From: an uncultured Oscillospiraceae bacterium
GTDB taxonomy: Bacteria; Bacillota; Clostridia; Oscillospirales; Oscillospiraceae
Reading direction: 5' to 3'
Assembly: GCA_910585265.1 (NCBI GenBank)
Contig: CAJUCA010000009.1
Coordinates: 3,607-67,606, forward strand
DNA: 64,000 nucleotides
This document shows, piece after piece, positions 33,301 through 40,621 of this stretch (position 1 is its first letter; every line of letters starts with the position of its first letter). The position numbers and the translations under genes were made by a program. The notes beneath the pieces are model-generated. The model was not told the DNA's origin, ran no database searches, and saw only the letters and a list, made by a program, of their open reading frames with translations.

Positions 33301-33515
33301 CGGGGCGCGCCTCCGGTGCCGTTGCAGTAGTTCATGCCCACCTTGTATTGGGCGTCCAGATCGCCCTCCTCGGCGGCCTCCAGCAGCTCCCGGAAGGACT
33401 GCTCCTTCTTGGCCGACACGTCGGCCAGGCTCTGGATGACCTCGGGATTGATATAGACCATCATTGCGTCCTGCTCCTGCCCTCCGGGCAGGGAGCTGTT
33501 TTTTTCCTCCGCCAT
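30315..33515 (-). CDS. Giant Sel1-like repeat protein (27 repeats)
   Basis: The 1066-residue protein is almost entirely Sel1-like (TPR-related) repeats; I count 27 units of about 36 residues, each with an LGxCYExGxG-type core. They follow a three-unit rhythm: CSLGLCYELGTG, CNLGFCYYRGIG, then LLGECYENGYG, repeated about eight times. The first 40 residues and the Lys-rich C-terminus (KPEPKKERKGWWPFGKK) are non-repeat. No signal peptide is visible, so it is likely a cytosolic scaffold. Promoter TTGTAA (33591-33586) / TATAAT (33568-33563) precedes it and probably also serves rpoN. Function is unknown. Confidence 0.9.
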   Translation of the reverse strand: MAEEKNSSLPGGQEQDAMMVYINPEVIQSLADVSAKKEQSFRELLEAAEEGDLDAQYKVGMNYCNGTGGAPRDGELAFQWFTRAAEGDHISAQYSLGLCWLRGIGVEKDPERAVRELTVAADQGYPPAQCELGLCYEIGTGIEMDKLRAAELYREAGEADYAPAQCNLGFFYYRGIGVEKDYAEAVAWFAKSAQQEYPRAQTLLGECFEAGLGVEKDEAKAVELYRAAHEQDYDAGTCALGVCYDRGIGVEKDEAKAAELYRHASDEGFLRGTFLLAQCYEYGTGVEKDEAQAAQLYQQASGDEDDDYPPAICALGLCYELGTGVEQDMPRAVELYRKAADRGYVPAQCNLGFCYYRGIGTEVDDKEAVHWFELAAEEGYPRALGLLGDCYDFGYGVEADQEKAFRLYQAASDGGYPPATCSLGLCYELGRAVEQDLDRAVELYQQAADAGDARAQCNLGFCYYRGIGVAEDNDQAAFWFDKSAQQGHGRALFLLGQCYEAGFGVAQDPVKAVDLYIQADEKGHPQGTCALGLCYELGTGVEQDKARAVELYRKAAQAGEARAQCNLGFCYYQGIGTEMDDREAVKWFQAAAEQGYPRALQLLGECYDNGYGVEQDEAKAVELFRQSHEAGFPAGTCSLGLCYELGTGVEKDEAKAVELYRQAAEAGFIRAQCNLGFCYYQGIGTGENDQEAVKWFAKAAEAGQARAQHLLGECYENGYGVERDLERAVELYRKAHEQHYASATCALGTCYEFGKGVVADKARAAALYREAAEAGSSWGQCNYGFCLYQGIGVEMDDGEAVQWFRKAAQQGSARAHFLLGECHEYGYGVERDMDEAFRLYEIGHRGGYAASTCSLGLCYELGRGTAEDKAKARDLYEQAAKRGNARAQCNLGFFYYHGISVEEDDAQAAQWFARAAEQGYPRAEFLLGECYENGYGVEQDPGEAVRLYTRSDKGGHSDGTCSLGECFLQGLGTKQDQAQAVRLFQKAAGKGNTRAAYLLAQCLEEGTGTARDLKQARELYQKAADQGHKKAKEALARLETVQDAPAKPAKPEPKKERKGWWPFGKK

Positions 33516-33562
33516 GGCGTCCGCTTCCTTTCGCCTGCCGCGTCCCGCGGCGTTTTCACGAT

Positions 33563-33591
33563 ATTATATCAAAAGGGGCGCGGTTTTACAA
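33563..33591 (-). promoter_or_regulatory. Promoter of the Sel1-repeat gene/rpoN operon
   Basis: The boxes are -35 TTGTAA (33591-33586), 17-bp spacer and -10 TATAAT (33568-33563) on the minus strand. Confidence 0.65.
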
Positions 33592-33637
33592 GAGGATGGA
33601 GGGGGGCAAAAATGCCCAACACTATGCAGCCAGTTAA

Positions 33638-33666
33638 TTGACACGCCCCCCTGGGTGGAGTAGAAT
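33638..33666 (+). promoter_or_regulatory. Promoter of the 174-aa membrane protein gene
   Basis: The boxes are -35 TTGACA (33638-33643), 17-bp spacer and -10 TAGAAT (33661-33666), divergent from the Sel1-repeat promoter. Confidence 0.65.
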
Positions 33667-33710
33667 CAATACATAAATTTGGCAAAAACATAGGGAAGGA
33701 GAGATTACTT

Positions 33711-34235
33711 ATGAACGATCAGCTTGAAAAGCAGGAGGAACAAATGAGCGAGCCGCAGGAGCCGCGCGGCGCGGGAGATGTCCCGCCCACGGAGCACGGC
33801 GCGAAGGCCCCGGCCAAAAAGCCCAGGCTCACCAGGAAGGCGGGCATTATTTTGGGGGTAATCGCTGTTGTGGTGGTTGTGGTCGCGTTTACCCTGCTGC
33901 ATAAGTCCAAATTTGAACAGGTGAGAGAGGAATGCGTCCATATCGCGGGCCAGGTGTCCGGAAGCGGCAACTATTTCACTATTGACACCTACCCGGACTA
34001 CTTCGATGGTATGGATGAGGCCGTGGTGAAGCTCCTGCAGTCCGATACGCAAAAGAACGCGCTGGAAGCCATCAAATACGCCAATAAGGAATTGGGCTTT
34101 AACGACTCCGTATATTCCAAAATGCTGAAAACCTCCGCCCTGATGGGGCGGCAGAGTGAGGAGACGGACAAGTATAAGGTGTCCTGGACGTATCATCCGG
34201 ACGATGGCCTTGAGGTGACATACGAAAAGAAGTGA
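33711..34235 (+). CDS. Single-pass membrane protein of unknown function
   Basis: The 174-residue product has a 45-residue charged, Pro-rich cytosolic tail, one membrane helix (AGIILGVIAVVVVVVAFTLL, about 44-63) and an extracytoplasmic domain of about 110 residues ending DGLEVTYEKK. I do not recognise a family. A Shine-Dalgarno AAGGAGAG lies about 10 bases before ATG. It is followed by a small lipoprotein gene on the same strand. Confidence 0.65.
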   Translation: MNDQLEKQEEQMSEPQEPRGAGDVPPTEHGAKAPAKKPRLTRKAGIILGVIAVVVVVVAFTLLHKSKFEQVREECVHIAGQVSGSGNYFTIDTYPDYFDGMDEAVVKLLQSDTQKNALEAIKYANKELGFNDSVYSKMLKTSALMGRQSEETDKYKVSWTYHPDDGLEVTYEKK

Positions 34236-34328
34236 TTCTCCAGACGGGAGGGGGCGGGCAGTAAAAGGTTCGCCGCAAATATCCGTATTGCAGTTGGAAA
34301 TCAATCACAGGAAAAGGAGAAATGAACC

Positions 34329-34706
34329 ATGAAAAGACTAAGCGCGCTGCTTCTTACGATAGTTATGTGTCTTTCCCTTGCTGCTTGTGGAGGGAACAAT
34401 GACGATGTACGTGACGCCCTGCAAGGCACATGGGTCGCGGAATGGACTTTTCAGGGTGTCAACATAAGCAAATATATTATGTTCAAGGGTAATAGCTATA
34501 CTACTGGTGGTACACGGGGCTCCAAGGACATGGAACAAGACACTGGAACATTTGAAGTGAAAAGTGATACGATTCACTTTATTCCTGACGATGGTTCAGA
34601 GGAATGGGATCGTGATTATACCTACAACAAAAATTCAGGTACAATTACGTTGTGGTGGAGCGATGATGTCCAGCTTGAAAAAGGCAGCGTTTATGTAAAC
34701 TATTAA
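34329..34706 (+). CDS. Small putative lipoprotein, lipocalin-like C-terminus
   Basis: The 125-residue product starts MKRLSALLLTIVMCLSLAACGG (lipobox LAAC). It continues with LQGTWVAEWTF and YTYNKNSGTITLWW, the pattern of small DUF-type barrel domains measuring GTW...F...Y in clostridial lipoproteins. AAGGAG lies 9 bases before ATG. Its base composition is much more AT-rich than the genes upstream, consistent with horizontal acquisition next to the integrated element. Confidence 0.65.
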   Translation: MKRLSALLLTIVMCLSLAACGGNNDDVRDALQGTWVAEWTFQGVNISKYIMFKGNSYTTGGTRGSKDMEQDTGTFEVKSDTIHFIPDDGSEEWDRDYTYNKNSGTITLWWSDDVQLEKGSVYVNY

Positions 34707-34822
34707 CGATACTTGAAAAACGCGGGAAACCGCCCCTCATATATTCCACTTTTCCAAAATCCACTTTGTTATAATTGATTGAGAAGTCAGCGGGAAAGAT
34801 TCCTCCTTTTTTCCACAAAAAA

Positions 34823-34850
34823 AGCGGGTGGGCCGAAAGGCCCACCCGCT
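34823..34850 (-). terminator. Original rubrerythrin terminator (left of the element)
   Basis: AGCGGGTGGGCC, loop, GGCCCACCCGCT followed on the minus strand by TTTTTTTG lies just downstream of the truncated rubrerythrin copy. It marks where the intact gene ended before insertion. Confidence 0.8.
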
Positions 34851-34864
34851 CAGGTGTAAGAACC

Positions 34865-35137
34865 TTACTTGAAGTACCGCTCCAGCAGGCCCTTGAGAGC
34901 CTTGCCGTGGCGCGCCTCGTCCCGGGCCATCTCGTGCACGGTGTCGTGGATGGCGTCCAGGCCGTTCTTCTTGGCGCAGGCGGCCAGGTCGAACTTGCCC
35001 TTGGTGGCCCCGAACTCGCAGTCCACCCGCCAGGCCAGGTTCTTGGCGGTGGAGGCGGTCATGTTGGGCTCCAGGTCCGCGCCCAGCAGCTCGGCAAACT
35101 TGGCGGCGTGCTCGGCCTCCTCATAGGCGGCCTTCTC
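34865..35137 (-). pseudogene. 3' remnant of the rubrerythrin gene (left attachment repeat)
   Basis: These 273 bp encode residues 105-195 of rubrerythrin and the stop codon. They match 46930-47202 except for three substitutions near the 3' end, all of which leave the protein unchanged. There is no start codon or promoter in frame. It is the gene end displaced when the 12-kb element inserted; the identical stretch marks the recombination zone. Confidence 0.9.
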
Positions 35138-35142
35138 TGCCA

Positions 35143-35176
35143 AAACGTCAAACGCCGTACCCGGCGTTTGACGTTT
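35143..35176. repeat. 14-bp inverted repeat at the left junction
   Basis: AAACGTCAAACGCC and its exact complement flank a GTACCC loop, starting 6 bp inside the element. It could be an integrase or excisionase site, or a terminator protecting the int region. It has no counterpart at the right end. Confidence 0.6.
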
Positions 35177-35251
35177 CAGCGCCGGGTTGCTCACATGCCC
35201 CAGGGCAGTTAAAACCACGTTTTTCTTTGCCACAACTGGTAATTTTCGCAT

Positions 35252-35274
35252 TGTGGATATTGGGCTTTTTGCCA
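35252..35274. other. Left arm-type site, inverted copy at 46774
   Basis: The motif TGTGGATATT-N4-TTTTTGCC lies just before the integrase start. A reverse-complemented copy is at 46774-46796 near the right end. Such subterminal inverted motifs are expected of integrase arm sites (inference). Confidence 0.5.
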
Positions 35275-35302
35275 CAAAAAAATCCACAATGGAGGGGTTA
35301 CA

Positions 35303-36511
35303 GTGGCAAAGAATGACACGGGTGTTTACCAGCTCCCTAACAAGAATTGGGGCTTTCGCTATGTGCTGATGGTAAACGGGGAACGCAAAGAGGCACGAAA
35401 GACAAAGGATGAATTTGGCGCACCGTTCAAAACAAAGCGGGAGGCAATCAAGGCGCGGCAAACTGCTATTGAAGCGGAGCAAAATTCCCGGAGGCCAAAG
35501 CCCACGGTCAGAAAGACGGTGGCGGAGGTTTATCAAGAGTATTGCGAAAAGGGGCGGAGCGGCAAAGCCTACAATACCATTCGCAAGCAAGAAAGCCTGT
35601 GGGTCAACCACCTCTGTGCGGCATTCGGCAAACGGTACATTGATGAAATCAGCGCGGCGGAGGTCGTAGACTATTTGACGGAACTTTACTATAACCGGGG
35701 ACTGTCTTATCGCTATGTGGAAAGTTTCTTGAAAATGTTCTACCTGATTTTCGGTCAGGCGTATTCCCGTAACTATCTGGCTGTGGATAGCTACAATAAG
35801 CTGTGTGCCAACAAGGACACGAAAATCCACATGCCAAAGCTGAAAACCGATGATGATATTGATATTGTGGCGTTCAGCCGGGAAGAACTTGTAATTTTGG
35901 ATGATTATTTCCGGGGGACAAACGCGGAAACGGCGTACATGCTGGGGCGGTTTTGCGGGCTGCGTATCAATGAGTGTTTCGGGCTGAAATGGGAGAATGT
36001 TGACGTGGAGCGTGGCACGATTTTGATTGACCGTCAAATGCAATATCAGGATGGGCTTATCAAGCTGGTGCCGCTGAAAACCCACAACGCCAGACGGACG
36101 ATTTACATGTGCGACAAATTGAAAGTGTATTTTCAGGAATTGGCTCGGCGGCGGTCAGAGGATGAAATTCAATTTGCCGCGCTGCGGGAACAGAATCGGC
36201 GGCAGATTGAGGACTTGGGCGGCAAACAGACTTTTTCCACGGAGCTTGTCAACTGTCTGCCTAACGGGAAAATTCAGACGGTGAACTCCATGAAATACCC
36301 CACGCGGGAAATCAAGGCCCGGTTTCACATTGACTTCAAATATCACCACCTGCGGCACACCTATGGCACGCTCATGGCAGAAATGAATACCCCCACCCAC
36401 TTGCTGTGCAATCAGATGGGGCATGGCAATATTCAAGTGACACAGCGGTATTATATTGCCGTTTCAAAGTCGGGGGTCAATATTCTGCAAGGCAATTTGA
36501 ACATGCTTTAA
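35303..36511 (+). CDS. int: Tyrosine site-specific integrase
   Basis: This enzyme would integrate and excise the element at the rubrerythrin gene. The 402-residue protein has an AP2-like/SAM-like arm-binding N-terminus and a catalytic domain. The catalytic residues visible are Arg221 (CGLRINECFG), His349 and Arg351 (HLRHTYG), His374 (MGHGN) and the nucleophile Tyr383 (QRYY). It starts with GTG at 35303 after GGAGGGG. Length and motifs fit Tn916/phage-type integrases of Firmicutes. It is followed by a 16-bp bidirectional hairpin. Confidence 0.93.
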   Translation: MAKNDTGVYQLPNKNWGFRYVLMVNGERKEARKTKDEFGAPFKTKREAIKARQTAIEAEQNSRRPKPTVRKTVAEVYQEYCEKGRSGKAYNTIRKQESLWVNHLCAAFGKRYIDEISAAEVVDYLTELYYNRGLSYRYVESFLKMFYLIFGQAYSRNYLAVDSYNKLCANKDTKIHMPKLKTDDDIDIVAFSREELVILDDYFRGTNAETAYMLGRFCGLRINECFGLKWENVDVERGTILIDRQMQYQDGLIKLVPLKTHNARRTIYMCDKLKVYFQELARRRSEDEIQFAALREQNRRQIEDLGGKQTFSTELVNCLPNGKIQTVNSMKYPTREIKARFHIDFKYHHLRHTYGTLMAEMNTPTHLLCNQMGHGNIQVTQRYYIAVSKSGVNILQGNLNML

Positions 36512-36524
36512 CAACTTCCTACAA

Positions 36525-36561
36525 GAAAGCAGATAGAAACGGCAAGTTTCTATCTGCTTTC
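36525..36561. terminator. Bidirectional terminator between int and the WYL gene
   Basis: GAAAGCAGATAGAAAC, loop GGCAA and the exact complement form a 16-bp stem between converging genes. Confidence 0.8.
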
Positions 36562-36572
36562 AGTATCTTTTA

Positions 36573-37598
36573 TCAAGTTTCGTATCTCTCGGTAATATCT
36601 TTCAAGAACTTTTGCATATCCGCCACCACATCGGGGGGACTGATAATCTTTGCCCTTTTCCGAAAACCACATACCCATGAAAAGAATTGGTCGCTTATCT
36701 CCACATCGGCGGTCACTACAAAATGCCGCTCCCCGTCTGGCCTGTAAAACACATCAGGGGTTATTCCAAACCGTTCTATCGCTGTGTCCAGCAGCGGGTT
36801 ATCAAAGCGAATACTAACGCGCTTCTGTTGGCCTCCATACATAGAGAACACACGGCGGGTATACGTTTCCATGTCGATAGCTGCAAAGACTTCTGCGCCC
36901 TCCCTTGGCTCATTTAAGGCTGTTACTTCTTTCATACGGTCAATACGATATGTCCGCATATCTTGGGATTTATCGTCATAGGCCAGCAGATAATAGTTAC
37001 CATCGTTTATCAGTAGCTTATAGGGGCTGACTTTGTAGGTGGCTCCCCTGTGGCGTTCTACTTGGGTATTTTTATCTTGAATTGTGTACTTCAAATATTT
37101 GAAACTGATTTTTTGCGGGGGTTTAGGTTTTCCGTTCTCTTTATCAGCCATAGCAGCGTGGATAATACCGATAAGCAATAAAATGTCCTTGCGGGTGGTC
37201 TTTACTCTGTCACATAGAAAAACTTCCCTCTCCAATTCCTCGGATTGGTAGCTGCTGCAAAATTGGCCTATTGTGCAAACAAGTTCTTTTGCCTTTTCAG
37301 CGGAAATAAACTTTGTAGCATGAACACATTCCGCCAGTAGCCGTAAATCGTCAAATTCAAATTGCCGGGATAGCAAGCGATATTTCCCGCCCTGGCCCCC
37401 GTCTATGTCCATACCGAACACATCACGGAGGGCGGCAATATCGCGGTAAATGGCGCGGCGTTCCGCTTCAATACCACATTCGTTTTTAAGATAGTCGGTA
37501 ATGTCCCCGGCTGTGACGGGGTGGTTTTCGTCTGAATTTTCCAGAAAGTATTTTGCAACGAAAAGCGTTTTTACTTTTTGATTTTCCGATTTTGCCAT
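36573..37598 (-). CDS. WYL-domain transcriptional regulator
   Basis: The 341-residue protein has an N-terminal winged helix (VTAGDITDYLKNECGIEAERRAIYRDIAALRD region) and a WYL domain with YKVSPYKLLINDGNYYLLAYDD and YRIDRMKEV. WYL domains sense nucleic acid or nucleotide ligands and often control mobile-element or defence genes. Promoter -35 TTGACA (37663-37658) and -10 TATGAT (37640-37635), spacer 17 bp, precedes it. It converges with int. Confidence 0.88.
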   Translation of the reverse strand: MAKSENQKVKTLFVAKYFLENSDENHPVTAGDITDYLKNECGIEAERRAIYRDIAALRDVFGMDIDGGQGGKYRLLSRQFEFDDLRLLAECVHATKFISAEKAKELVCTIGQFCSSYQSEELEREVFLCDRVKTTRKDILLLIGIIHAAMADKENGKPKPPQKISFKYLKYTIQDKNTQVERHRGATYKVSPYKLLINDGNYYLLAYDDKSQDMRTYRIDRMKEVTALNEPREGAEVFAAIDMETYTRRVFSMYGGQQKRVSIRFDNPLLDTAIERFGITPDVFYRPDGERHFVVTADVEISDQFFSWVCGFRKRAKIISPPDVVADMQKFLKDITERYET

Positions 37599-37634
37599 TC
37601 CGGGGGCCTCCCCTCCCTGTGCTTTATATAGTAC

Positions 37635-37663
37635 ATCATACCCTCAAACCGCCAATATGTCAA
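37635..37663 (-). promoter_or_regulatory. Promoter of the WYL regulator
   Basis: TTGACA and TATGAT are separated by 17 bp on the minus strand, about 37 bp before the start codon. A hairpin GAACGGGGGCCGCT-AGCGGCCCCCGTTC (37665-37699) lies immediately upstream and overlaps the 3' end of the resolvase gene, probably as its terminator. Confidence 0.65.
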
Positions 37664-37677
37664 TGAACGGGGGCCGC

Positions 37678-38277
37678 TCATGCAGAGCGGCCCCCGTTCA
37701 TCATGCCGATATACTTATAAACCGTTGTGCGGCTCAAATTGCATACCCGCGCTAATTCGCTGACGTTCAGACTTCCAGCAGCAAAGGCGGGATAATGGCG
37801 GAAGAAGATAGGCGGTATATCCTCGGCGGTGGTCTGCGGCCTCCCTATCTGTTTCCCCTTGGCCTTTGCGTTTGCCATTCCAGAACGGACGCGGGCGCGT
37901 ATCATGGAAAGCTCCAACTGACTAAATACCCCGGCCATTTGTAAAAATGCCTCGCTCATAGGGTCGGCCTGTCCGTTGCGGCAATCAAGGGTAATACTGC
38001 CTATTATCTGCAATCGCAAGTGCTTTGCGCTCACCGTGTCTATAATCTCACATAGCTGCTGTGTGCTGCGGGCCAGTCGGGGAACTTCCAGCGTGATAAT
38101 ACTGTCCCCGGCCTGGGCCTGTTCCAGCATGGCCCGCTGCTGGCTCTTGATTTTGCTGTCCCCGTGTTCGTACTCCAAAAATATCTGTTCTGCTCCCGCC
38201 GCTTTCAATTCGCGGACTTGCCTGTTTATGTCCTGTTTGCTCTCATTGGTGGAGCAACGCGCATATCCGTATATCAT
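37678..38277 (-). CDS. Serine resolvase/invertase-family recombinase
   Basis: The 199-residue protein has the catalytic N-terminal domain (MIYGYARCSTNESKQD with Ser9; EVPRLARSTQQL; QLELSMIRARVRSGM) and a C-terminal HTH (NVSELARVCNLSRTTVYKYIG). It belongs to the small resolvase/DNA-invertase group. ATG at 38277 has AAAGGGGG upstream. It may resolve element dimers; no res site was identified. Confidence 0.9.
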   Translation of the reverse strand: MIYGYARCSTNESKQDINRQVRELKAAGAEQIFLEYEHGDSKIKSQQRAMLEQAQAGDSIITLEVPRLARSTQQLCEIIDTVSAKHLRLQIIGSITLDCRNGQADPMSEAFLQMAGVFSQLELSMIRARVRSGMANAKAKGKQIGRPQTTAEDIPPIFFRHYPAFAAGSLNVSELARVCNLSRTTVYKYIGMMNGGRSA

Positions 38278-38326
38278 ATTATGTCCCCCTTTACGGGGGC
38301 GGGGATTGCTCCCCGCCCTGTGTATG

Positions 38327-38974
38327 TTACCCGGCAACTACCATTTGCACGTCACAGTCTAAACAAGCGATATTGACCGATTTTGTAGCCCGGACGGAAT
38401 TTCCGCAACAAGGGCAAATATACTTTCTCGTGCTGGACGGGCGGCGCGGCGGGGTCGTTCCTGTGCCGCTGTGCGTCCCCGTCCCGGTGACTTGAAAACC
38501 GCTGTATTCGTTTCTGTTAATCAGAATGTCGGTCAGGCCGTTTTCAAGGATGAAGTCTAACAGGGCTTCGCCAGGGGCGGTATGTGACCAACCGTATTTG
38601 TCGCTGTGGGTAACAATCAGGCCGTGGGCCTCGGCTGCGGCCTTAAACTTTTTGTTGTGGTATGTGTTCCCCCGGCTGCAATCCTGTACCCCGTTTTCGT
38701 AATTGAAATAGTGTACCATTTCATGTAACAGGGTGGCGGCTACTTCCTCGATGGGCCGCGCCAGCGTCCCCGCGCCGATGTTGATTTCGTGCGTATCGCC
38801 AACGGCGGAAACCCATGTATTGTCACGCAGGGAAAAGTGACCGTATGCGCGGGGCGTGGACTGGATGGTGATGGTGGGCCTTGAAAGTGTACCCCCAAAA
38901 AATTCGGCGTTCAGCATATCGAACATTTTATTGAGATACCCGGCTACCCGATTATAGCTTGTCAACTGTTTCAT
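38327..38974 (-). CDS. SprT-like zinc metallopeptidase-domain protein
   Basis: The 215-residue protein has the SprT/Spartan HExxH motif (LLHEMVHYFNYENG, His84, Glu85, His88) preceded by the YGHFS segment. A C-terminal zinc ribbon (CPCCGNS ... CLDC) follows. Mobile elements of Clostridia often carry such proteins; whether it cleaves DNA-protein crosslinks here is unknown. AAAGGAG lies upstream of ATG. It is 49 bp upstream of the resolvase gene in the same direction. Confidence 0.85.
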   Translation of the reverse strand: MKQLTSYNRVAGYLNKMFDMLNAEFFGGTLSRPTITIQSTPRAYGHFSLRDNTWVSAVGDTHEINIGAGTLARPIEEVAATLLHEMVHYFNYENGVQDCSRGNTYHNKKFKAAAEAHGLIVTHSDKYGWSHTAPGEALLDFILENGLTDILINRNEYSGFQVTGTGTHSGTGTTPPRRPSSTRKYICPCCGNSVRATKSVNIACLDCDVQMVVAG

Positions 38975-39106
38975 TTCTGAAAATCTCCTTTTTATCTTGA
39001 TTTTGTGGAGCGGGCAAGCTATAATATCTCTTGCCCGCTCCTTTGGTGGTACGGGTGGGGCCTCTTGCCTATTTGCTTTGGTCGGCGGTTAGGCAAGGGC
39101 CTTTTC

Positions 39107-39385
39107 TCATGCGCTGATGGAGAAGCGGCGGCTGGAAACGGCTTTCGTGTACGCCTTGTAAACGTCCGGCATAACCTTTTTGAAAGACGTAGTATCAAAC
39201 CTGTTGGAGATAACGGAAGTCCAGCGCACGATATACTGTCCAGCGGTCAATTCCTCTGTTTCCCGTTCCAGCATTTCGGCCTTGATAGCGTCCCGCAGGG
39301 CTTCGGCCTCTGCTTTGGCTTCCTCAATGACGGTTTCCCATTCGTTCAGCGCCTCGATTTTGGCTACCAGTTCATTTCTGCTCAT
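39107..39385 (-). CDS. Small coiled-coil protein of mobile elements, unknown
   Basis: The 92-residue product has a helical, Glu/Ala-rich N-terminal half (EALNEWETVIEEAKAEAEAL) and a conserved-looking C-terminal segment (GQYIVRWTSVISNRFDTTSF). It resembles proteins I have seen in Gram-positive prophages and ICEs, without known function. ATG at 39385 is 8 bases after AAAGGAG; a TTG two codons earlier is less likely. It is controlled by the operator region at 39437-39528. Confidence 0.65.
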   Translation of the reverse strand: MSRNELVAKIEALNEWETVIEEAKAEAEALRDAIKAEMLERETEELTAGQYIVRWTSVISNRFDTTSFKKVMPDVYKAYTKAVSSRRFSISA

Positions 39386-39431
39386 GTTCAAATCTCCTTT
39401 TGTTTTATTGGGGTGTTCCCCTTAACTGATT

Positions 39432-39552
39432 ATTATTTTACACTATTTTCTGTGTAAATACAATTCGCAATTTACACAAATTTCTGTGTAAATCTTTGTT
39501 GATATTTTACATTGATTTCTGTGTAAATCTGTGCTACAATAAGGACAATGGA
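39432..39552. promoter_or_regulatory. Divergent promoter region with three 23-bp operators
   Basis: Palindromic sites of the form TTTACAC-N9-GTGTAAA lie at 39437-39459, 39471-39493 and 39506-39528, about 34-35 bp apart. The rightward promoter (TTGATT, 17 bp, TACAAT) overlaps the third site. The leftward promoter (TTGTAT, 17 bp, TAAAAT) has the first site in its spacer. The layout matches a repressor-controlled divergent switch for the 92-aa gene (minus) and the 69-aa HTH gene (plus). Confidence 0.75.
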
Positions 39553-39597
39553 AAAGGGCCGCAATTTTTCAGCGGCCCCCAGATGGGAGGGAATACA

Positions 39598-39807
39598 ATG
39601 GGTATCAAATACAAGATTGACATTATCGCCGCTCTGAAAGAAGCGGGGTACAATACCAGCACTTTGCGGAAAGACAAACTGCTGTCGGAGGGCGTAATAC
39701 AGGCCCTTAGAGAAAGCAAGTACATTTCTTTGCAGAATGTTTCCAAAATCTGTGAACTGCTGGACTGTCAGCCGGGGGACTTGCTGGAATACGTCAAAGA
39801 GGGGTAG
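39598..39807 (+). CDS. Small Cro/CI-type HTH regulator (69 aa)
   Basis: The product is a single HTH domain (KIDIIAALKEAGYNTSTLRK, VIQALRESKYISLQNVSKIC, LLDCQPGDLLEYV), like the PF13443 group. It follows the three-operator region and is read from a promoter overlapping one operator, so autoregulation is likely. GGGAGGG precedes ATG at 39598. Confidence 0.85.
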   Translation: MGIKYKIDIIAALKEAGYNTSTLRKDKLLSEGVIQALRESKYISLQNVSKICELLDCQPGDLLEYVKEG

Positions 39808-40510
39808 TGTCCACGAAAAGGCCGCTTTCTTTTCGTGGACAAAATCAGCCCTAAAACCGGGGATATTTACCCCATTTCCGCCGCTGTGCAAGTGTTCACA
39901 AAACCATCTGTTTTATTGAACAGGTTCCGCGCCGCTGCGCGGCCTGTCAGGATGGAGGATTGCCCCATGTTTCCAGATACAGACTTGCCCCTTGCCCTTG
40001 TCATGGAAGAATTCTTGGATGGGAAAAGAAAGAAGATAGTGACAAGGAAAAAGAAGATACTACAAGTTAGCAACGTCTTTTTACAAGAGATAAGAAGTTG
40101 GCGGAAGATTGTTACATCTTCCACCGACTTTTTGAATAGTGTAGGTAAAAAAGACCAGCTCACTTTATTGTTATGTTGATTTTCTTTGCTGCGCTCTGTA
40201 TTGACTTTCCTAATTGTTCAGCTATTTCCTATCCGTACCGATTAACCTCAATACCTGGGGCCTGTCCTCGCTGCAATCTATACAAGTAACAGGAAATGGC
40301 GTTGTTTTGCTCCTTATTTTCTCTGTTCCCTGCCATAAAAGCAAGGATAGGGGCGATTTCACTAAACACGGCTACGCCTCCTTTCTCCACATGGGGGTGT
40401 TATCTATGTAAACAGGCGGCAGCTCTGCGCCGTTCTTTCCCGGCGCGGCTTGCCTGATATGCCGTTTTAGGTTTCAATACCTCGGCGGTGGTTGTGGAAT
40501 TTACAGGGTG
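39808..40510. other. Intergenic stretch without a supported gene
   Basis: About 700 bp without a convincing coding region. A frame open from 39835 to 40179 (114 codons) has no good ribosome-binding site and no recognisable domain. Short inverted repeats occur (GGTTCCGCGCCGCTGCGCGGCC near 39925). It may contain decayed sequence. Confidence 0.5.
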
Positions 40511-40589
40511 AAAATTCTTGTCCTTAATTACCGCTTTATGACTAAAATTATCTAAGTATTATAAAATGGTAATTAAGGACAAGAATTTT
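40511..40589. repeat. Perfect 22-bp inverted repeat, candidate terminator or origin
   Basis: AAAATTCTTGTCCTTAATTA plus CC at 40511-40532 is exactly complementary to 40568-40589, with a 35-bp AT-rich centre. It lies just beyond the primase operon 3' end. It could end that operon or act as a replication site for the primase. Confidence 0.65.
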
Positions 40590-40621
40590 TGATGTGTATT
40601 TTTCAAAGGTCATACGTCTAA

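Noticed and set aside
30267..33641. Plus-strand open frame of 1124 codons opposite the Sel1-repeat gene
   Set aside because: It is the shadow of the repetitive gene; its Leu/Gly/Val repeats mirror the repeat units and there is no ribosome-binding site or domain.
34865..36085. Long minus-strand open frame across the rubrerythrin remnant and the integrase gene
   Set aside because: Its upstream part is antisense to the clear integrase gene, and it has no start signal; only the first 273 bp are homologous to rubrerythrin.
37678..39385. Relaxase or mobilization genes in the element
   Set aside because: The proteins here are a resolvase, a SprT-like protein and a small helical protein; none has relaxase motifs.
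39835..40179. A 114-codon plus-strand gene in the element
   Set aside because: No ribosome-binding site, no recognisable domain and mixed composition; treated as non-coding.
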